Assembly: GCA_035639875.1 (NCBI GenBank)
Contig: DASQXE010000081.1
Coordinates: forward strand, 1-23,098
DNA from: JAIBJP01 sp035639875
GTDB lineage: Bacteria > Actinomycetota > Thermoleophilia > Gaiellales > Gaiellaceae
DNA length: 23,098 nt
Direction: 5' to 3'
The position numbers and the translations under genes were made by a program. The notes beneath the pieces are model-generated. The model was given only the letters and a program-made list of their open reading frames with translations. It was not told where the DNA came from and made no database searches. Each line of letters begins with the position of its first letter. Positions within the stretch are counted from its first letter, which is position 1. Shown piece by piece: positions 21,213 through 23,098 of this stretch.

Positions 21213-21545
21213 ATGGCGCCGACACCGCAAAGGGAGCGGTACGTCCGGAACGAGTCCCTCTTCCGTGAGGTCAACGAGCGCATCGCGGAGGTCAACGAGG
21301 ATTTCGAAGTCGATGGCCACATCGAGTTCCTTTGCGAATGCGGACGCCAGGAGTGCCTCGAGGCGCTTGCCATGTCGCGCGATGACTATGAACGAGTGCG
21401 GGCGGTTCCCGAGCGTTTCTTCGTCAAGCCCGGGCACGAGGAGCCGAGTCTCGAGATCATCGTTGAGCGCCATGACGATTTCGTTGTCGTTGTGAAGGTC
21501 GCCGCCGCGGGCGAGGACGCTGCGGAGCTCGACCCGCGCTCTTAA
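21213..21545 (+). CDS. Small conserved-looking protein with CxC-x5-C motif
   Basis: A 110-residue soluble protein starting at ATG 21213. The N-terminal third is charged and helical (RNESLFREVNERIAEVNEDFE, residues 12-32). A central motif FLCECGRQECLEALAMSRDDYERVR follows at about 39-63, with Cys at 40, 42 and 47 (C-x-C-x4-C by count of the intervening residues ECGRQE). After it comes a segment with RFFVKPGHEEPSLEIIVERHDDFVVVVKV, which looks like two beta strands around a conserved Pro-Gly-His. From memory, similar short proteins occur in many actinobacteria without an assigned function. The Cys cluster, with His72-like partners in PGHE, may bind a metal, but three Cys are few for a zinc knuckle. 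The stop overlaps that of the convergent FAD oxidoreductase. Confidence 0.8.
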   Translation: MAPTPQRERYVRNESLFREVNERIAEVNEDFEVDGHIEFLCECGRQECLEALAMSRDDYERVRAVPERFFVKPGHEEPSLEIIVERHDDFVVVVKVAAAGEDAAELDPRS

Positions 21546-22606
21546 AGAACGACCTCCTCCGGGAAAACGGCGCTGGCGCTGAAGCGCTCGAAACGGTAGG
21601 GCGAGAGGTCGAGCCCGGGCCGGCCGTGGAGGATCTCCTCGGCCACCGCGCGGCCGACCGCCGGCGACTGCATGAATCCGTGGCCGGAGAAGCCGCACGC
21701 GGCGTAAACGCCGTCAGCGACGAAGCCGATCACAGGATGCGCGTCGGGTGTCATGTCGTAGAGACCGGCCCACGCCCGCCCGACGCTCGCCGTCCGTGCG
21801 CCGGGATAGCGATGCGCTAGACGCGCGAGGCGGTCGGGAAGAAGGGCCTCGTCCACGGCTTCCTCGAATCCCCAGCGCGGCGTCGGGTCCGGCATCGCCA
21901 CGCGGAGCGTGTCCCCTCGCCGGCGGAAGTGGAACCCGGTCTCCTCCTCGAGCACCATCGGCAAGCTCTCGGGAAGACTGGTAATGGCCGTCGTCTCGAA
22001 CAGCTGGCGGCAAAGAGGGCGTATTGGGAGCTCGGCGCCGTAGCGGGACGCGACTTGCGCCGAGCGCGGCCCGCACGCGAGCACGCGGACGTCGGCCTCC
22101 AGCTCGTGCTCTTCCGTGTGCTCGCGCACCTCGACGCCGAGCTCCGTCGCCCGCCGCACGAGCTCGCGTGCAACCGTCGGCGGGTCGGAAACTCCGTCCT
22201 GGCGGCAGATGACGGCACCGAGGACGTCGCCGGTGACGACGCCCGGCGCGGCGGACTCGAGCTCGGACCGGTTCAAGCTCTCGACCGGGACGCCCAGACC
22301 GGCCTGCAAAGCGCGCCGCTCTTCGAGGCGCTCGAGTCCCTCCTCGGTGGTGGCAAAGAAGAGGTAGCCGACCTGCTGGAAGAGGCTCCTGCCGAGCTCC
22401 TCGAAGAAGCGGATGCTTTGCCGCGCGAGCTCGACCTCGGCGGCTGTCGAGAACTGCTGCCGGATCCCGCCCATCGCCTTGGCGGTCGAACCGGAGGCAA
22501 TCTCGGCGCTGTCAGCGAGGACAACGTCCTGCGCGCCCAGGAGCGCGAGGTGGTACGCAATGCTCGCACCGATCGCACCGGCGCCGGCGACGACTATCCG
22601 ATCCAT
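21542..22606 (-). CDS. FAD-dependent oxidoreductase (DadA/sarcosine-oxidase-like)
   Basis: A 354-residue flavoprotein of the glycine/D-amino-acid oxidase (DAO) superfamily. The Rossmann motif VVAGAGAIGASIAYHLA (5-21) is followed by an acidic residue after strand 2 (VVLADS). STAKAMGGIRQQF is the flavin-contacting segment after it, where SOX-type enzymes often attach FAD. Near the end, WAGLYDMTPDAHPVIG and YAACGFSGHGFMQSPAVGRAVAEEIL match the C-terminal signature of sarcosine/glycine oxidases and D-amino-acid dehydrogenases. It probably oxidises a secondary or D-amino acid. I start it at ATG 22604-22606, giving the canonical N-terminus, with GGAGG-like sequence just upstream. It overlaps the end of the DapA-family gene by 13 bases, so the two are co-translated and likely act in one catabolic route. 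Its stop overlaps the convergent 110-residue gene. Confidence 0.9.
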   Translation of the reverse strand: MDRIVVAGAGAIGASIAYHLALLGAQDVVLADSAEIASGSTAKAMGGIRQQFSTAAEVELARQSIRFFEELGRSLFQQVGYLFFATTEEGLERLEERRALQAGLGVPVESLNRSELESAAPGVVTGDVLGAVICRQDGVSDPPTVARELVRRATELGVEVREHTEEHELEADVRVLACGPRSAQVASRYGAELPIRPLCRQLFETTAITSLPESLPMVLEEETGFHFRRRGDTLRVAMPDPTPRWGFEEAVDEALLPDRLARLAHRYPGARTASVGRAWAGLYDMTPDAHPVIGFVADGVYAACGFSGHGFMQSPAVGRAVAEEILHGRPGLDLSPYRFERFSASAVFPEEVVL

Positions 22607-23098
22607 CCGAGAACCTCCTCGCGCTCGGCGGGTGTGAGCGCGCGTAGCGGCGCGCGGACGTCCTCGCGTAGTGGAACGCCGCGCCGCGAGACGACGAGCT
22701 TGAGCGCGGCGTGCCGCGGGAAGCGTTCGATCACCGCGCGCATCTCTCCAAGCCGCTTGGCTCCTCCCGGCGAGGGCTCTCGCACGAGCTCGGCCACGTC
22801 GGCGGGGAACGCGGCGGCGAGACCGGAGACGGCGCCCGCGGCTCCTGCCGCGAGCCCGTCGTGGAGGAGAGCCTCGGCGCCGACGAAGACGTCGAGACCC
22901 TCGATGAGGTACGGCTCCACCTTGTCGAAGGGCGAATCGGACACCTTCAGTCCGGCGAGGTTTGGCGCCACGTCGCGGAGCATCTCCACCACCTCGAGGG
23001 GGATCGAGTAGCCGCTCGCCGCCTCGAACTCGTACAGGTAGAACGGCGTCGGCGCGCACGCCTCGGCGGCGAGGCGGAAGTGCTCGAGAAGGGCGGCC
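22594..23098 (-). CDS. DapA-family aldolase/lyase (C-terminal part, cut by window edge)
   Basis: The last 167 residues of a TIM-barrel Schiff-base lyase of the DapA/NanA family; the start lies outside the window. The visible part runs from the strand with CAPTPFYLYEFEAASGYSIPLE, whose Tyr occupies the family's catalytic tyrosine position, through NLAGLKVSDSPFDKVEPY, where the Lys of GLKVSD is the Schiff-base residue. It continues to VFVGAEALLHDGLAAGAAGAVSGLAAAFP. This fits the family, but the fragment does not separate dihydrodipicolinate synthase, N-acetylneuraminate lyase and 2-keto-acid aldolase or deaminase. The neighbouring amino-acid oxidoreductase, overlapping by 13 bases, favours a catabolic 2-keto or imino acid substrate, for example a hydroxyproline-type pathway. 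That is inference. Confidence 0.85.
   Translation of the reverse strand, partial: AALLEHFRLAAEACAPTPFYLYEFEAASGYSIPLEVVEMLRDVAPNLAGLKVSDSPFDKVEPYLIEGLDVFVGAEALLHDGLAAGAAGAVSGLAAAFPADVAELVREPSPGGAKRLGEMRAVIERFPRHAALKLVVSRRGVPLREDVRAPLRALTPAEREEVLGWIG

Noticed and set aside
1..23098. CRISPR, tRNA/rRNA genes, insertion sequences, prophage or defence island
   Set aside because: No spaced direct repeats, no tRNA-like cloverleaf, no transposase, integrase or restriction-type protein was found. The gene content is metabolic and signalling.

Overview
The window is high-GC bacterial DNA packed with genes. GTG starts, lipobox-bearing lipoproteins, ATGA-type gene overlaps and probable leaderless starts all point to an actinobacterium. 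A deep-branching group such as Thermoleophilia (Gaiellales/Solirubrobacterales) is my best guess, but it is an inference from style and gene content, not a proven assignment. I see no tRNA, rRNA, CRISPR array, transposase or integration site, and no gap between genes exceeds 300 bases.

Left third (55-9229, all minus strand). Read in the direction of transcription the order is: a four-repeat DUF4389 membrane protein, an M48/Ste24-like membrane metalloprotease, an acetyl-CoA acetyltransferase, a small lipoprotein, a YihY/BrkB membrane protein, a 3-hydroxyacyl-CoA dehydrogenase, a receiver/HD-GYP response regulator, an LppX-like lipoprotein and an acyl-CoA dehydrogenase. Three of the nine belong to beta-oxidation or short-chain acyl-CoA metabolism. 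The protease appears to start at an ATA codon that overlaps the upstream stop as ATAA.

Centre (9264-17150, plus strand). This is a complete tryptophan operon, trpL-trpE-trpG-trpD-trpCF-trpB-trpA, with every junction from trpE to trpA overlapping by 1 or 4 bases. It is preceded by a promoter, a 21-residue leader peptide with three Trp codons (WWGW), a long hairpin and a classical hairpin plus T-run terminator just before trpE. This is a transcription attenuator, and its leader peptide looks leaderless. TrpC and TrpF are fused, and TrpE, TrpC, TrpF and TrpA are all shorter than usual. A nitrilase-family hydrolase (9 bases after trpA) and a P1-family peptidase follow on the same strand and may be cotranscribed.

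Right third. A secreted RTX-type calcium-binding repeat protein (minus) faces the end of the trp cluster. A 47-residue protein is coupled to a methylcrotonyl-CoA-carboxylase-type carboxyltransferase (plus). Stop-to-stop against that gene is an ECF-like sigma factor (minus) with an unusual C-terminal extension: a transmembrane segment and a repetitive Thr/Val/Pro-rich tail. Then come a 110-residue Cys-containing protein (plus) and, convergent and overlapping with it, a DadA/sarcosine-oxidase-like FAD oxidoreductase preceded by the C-terminal part of a DapA-family aldolase/lyase cut by the window edge (minus).

The most rewarding observations are the trp attenuator with its probable leaderless leader peptide, the ATA start of the protease, the membrane-anchored sigma factor, and a hairpin that buries the trpB start codon.
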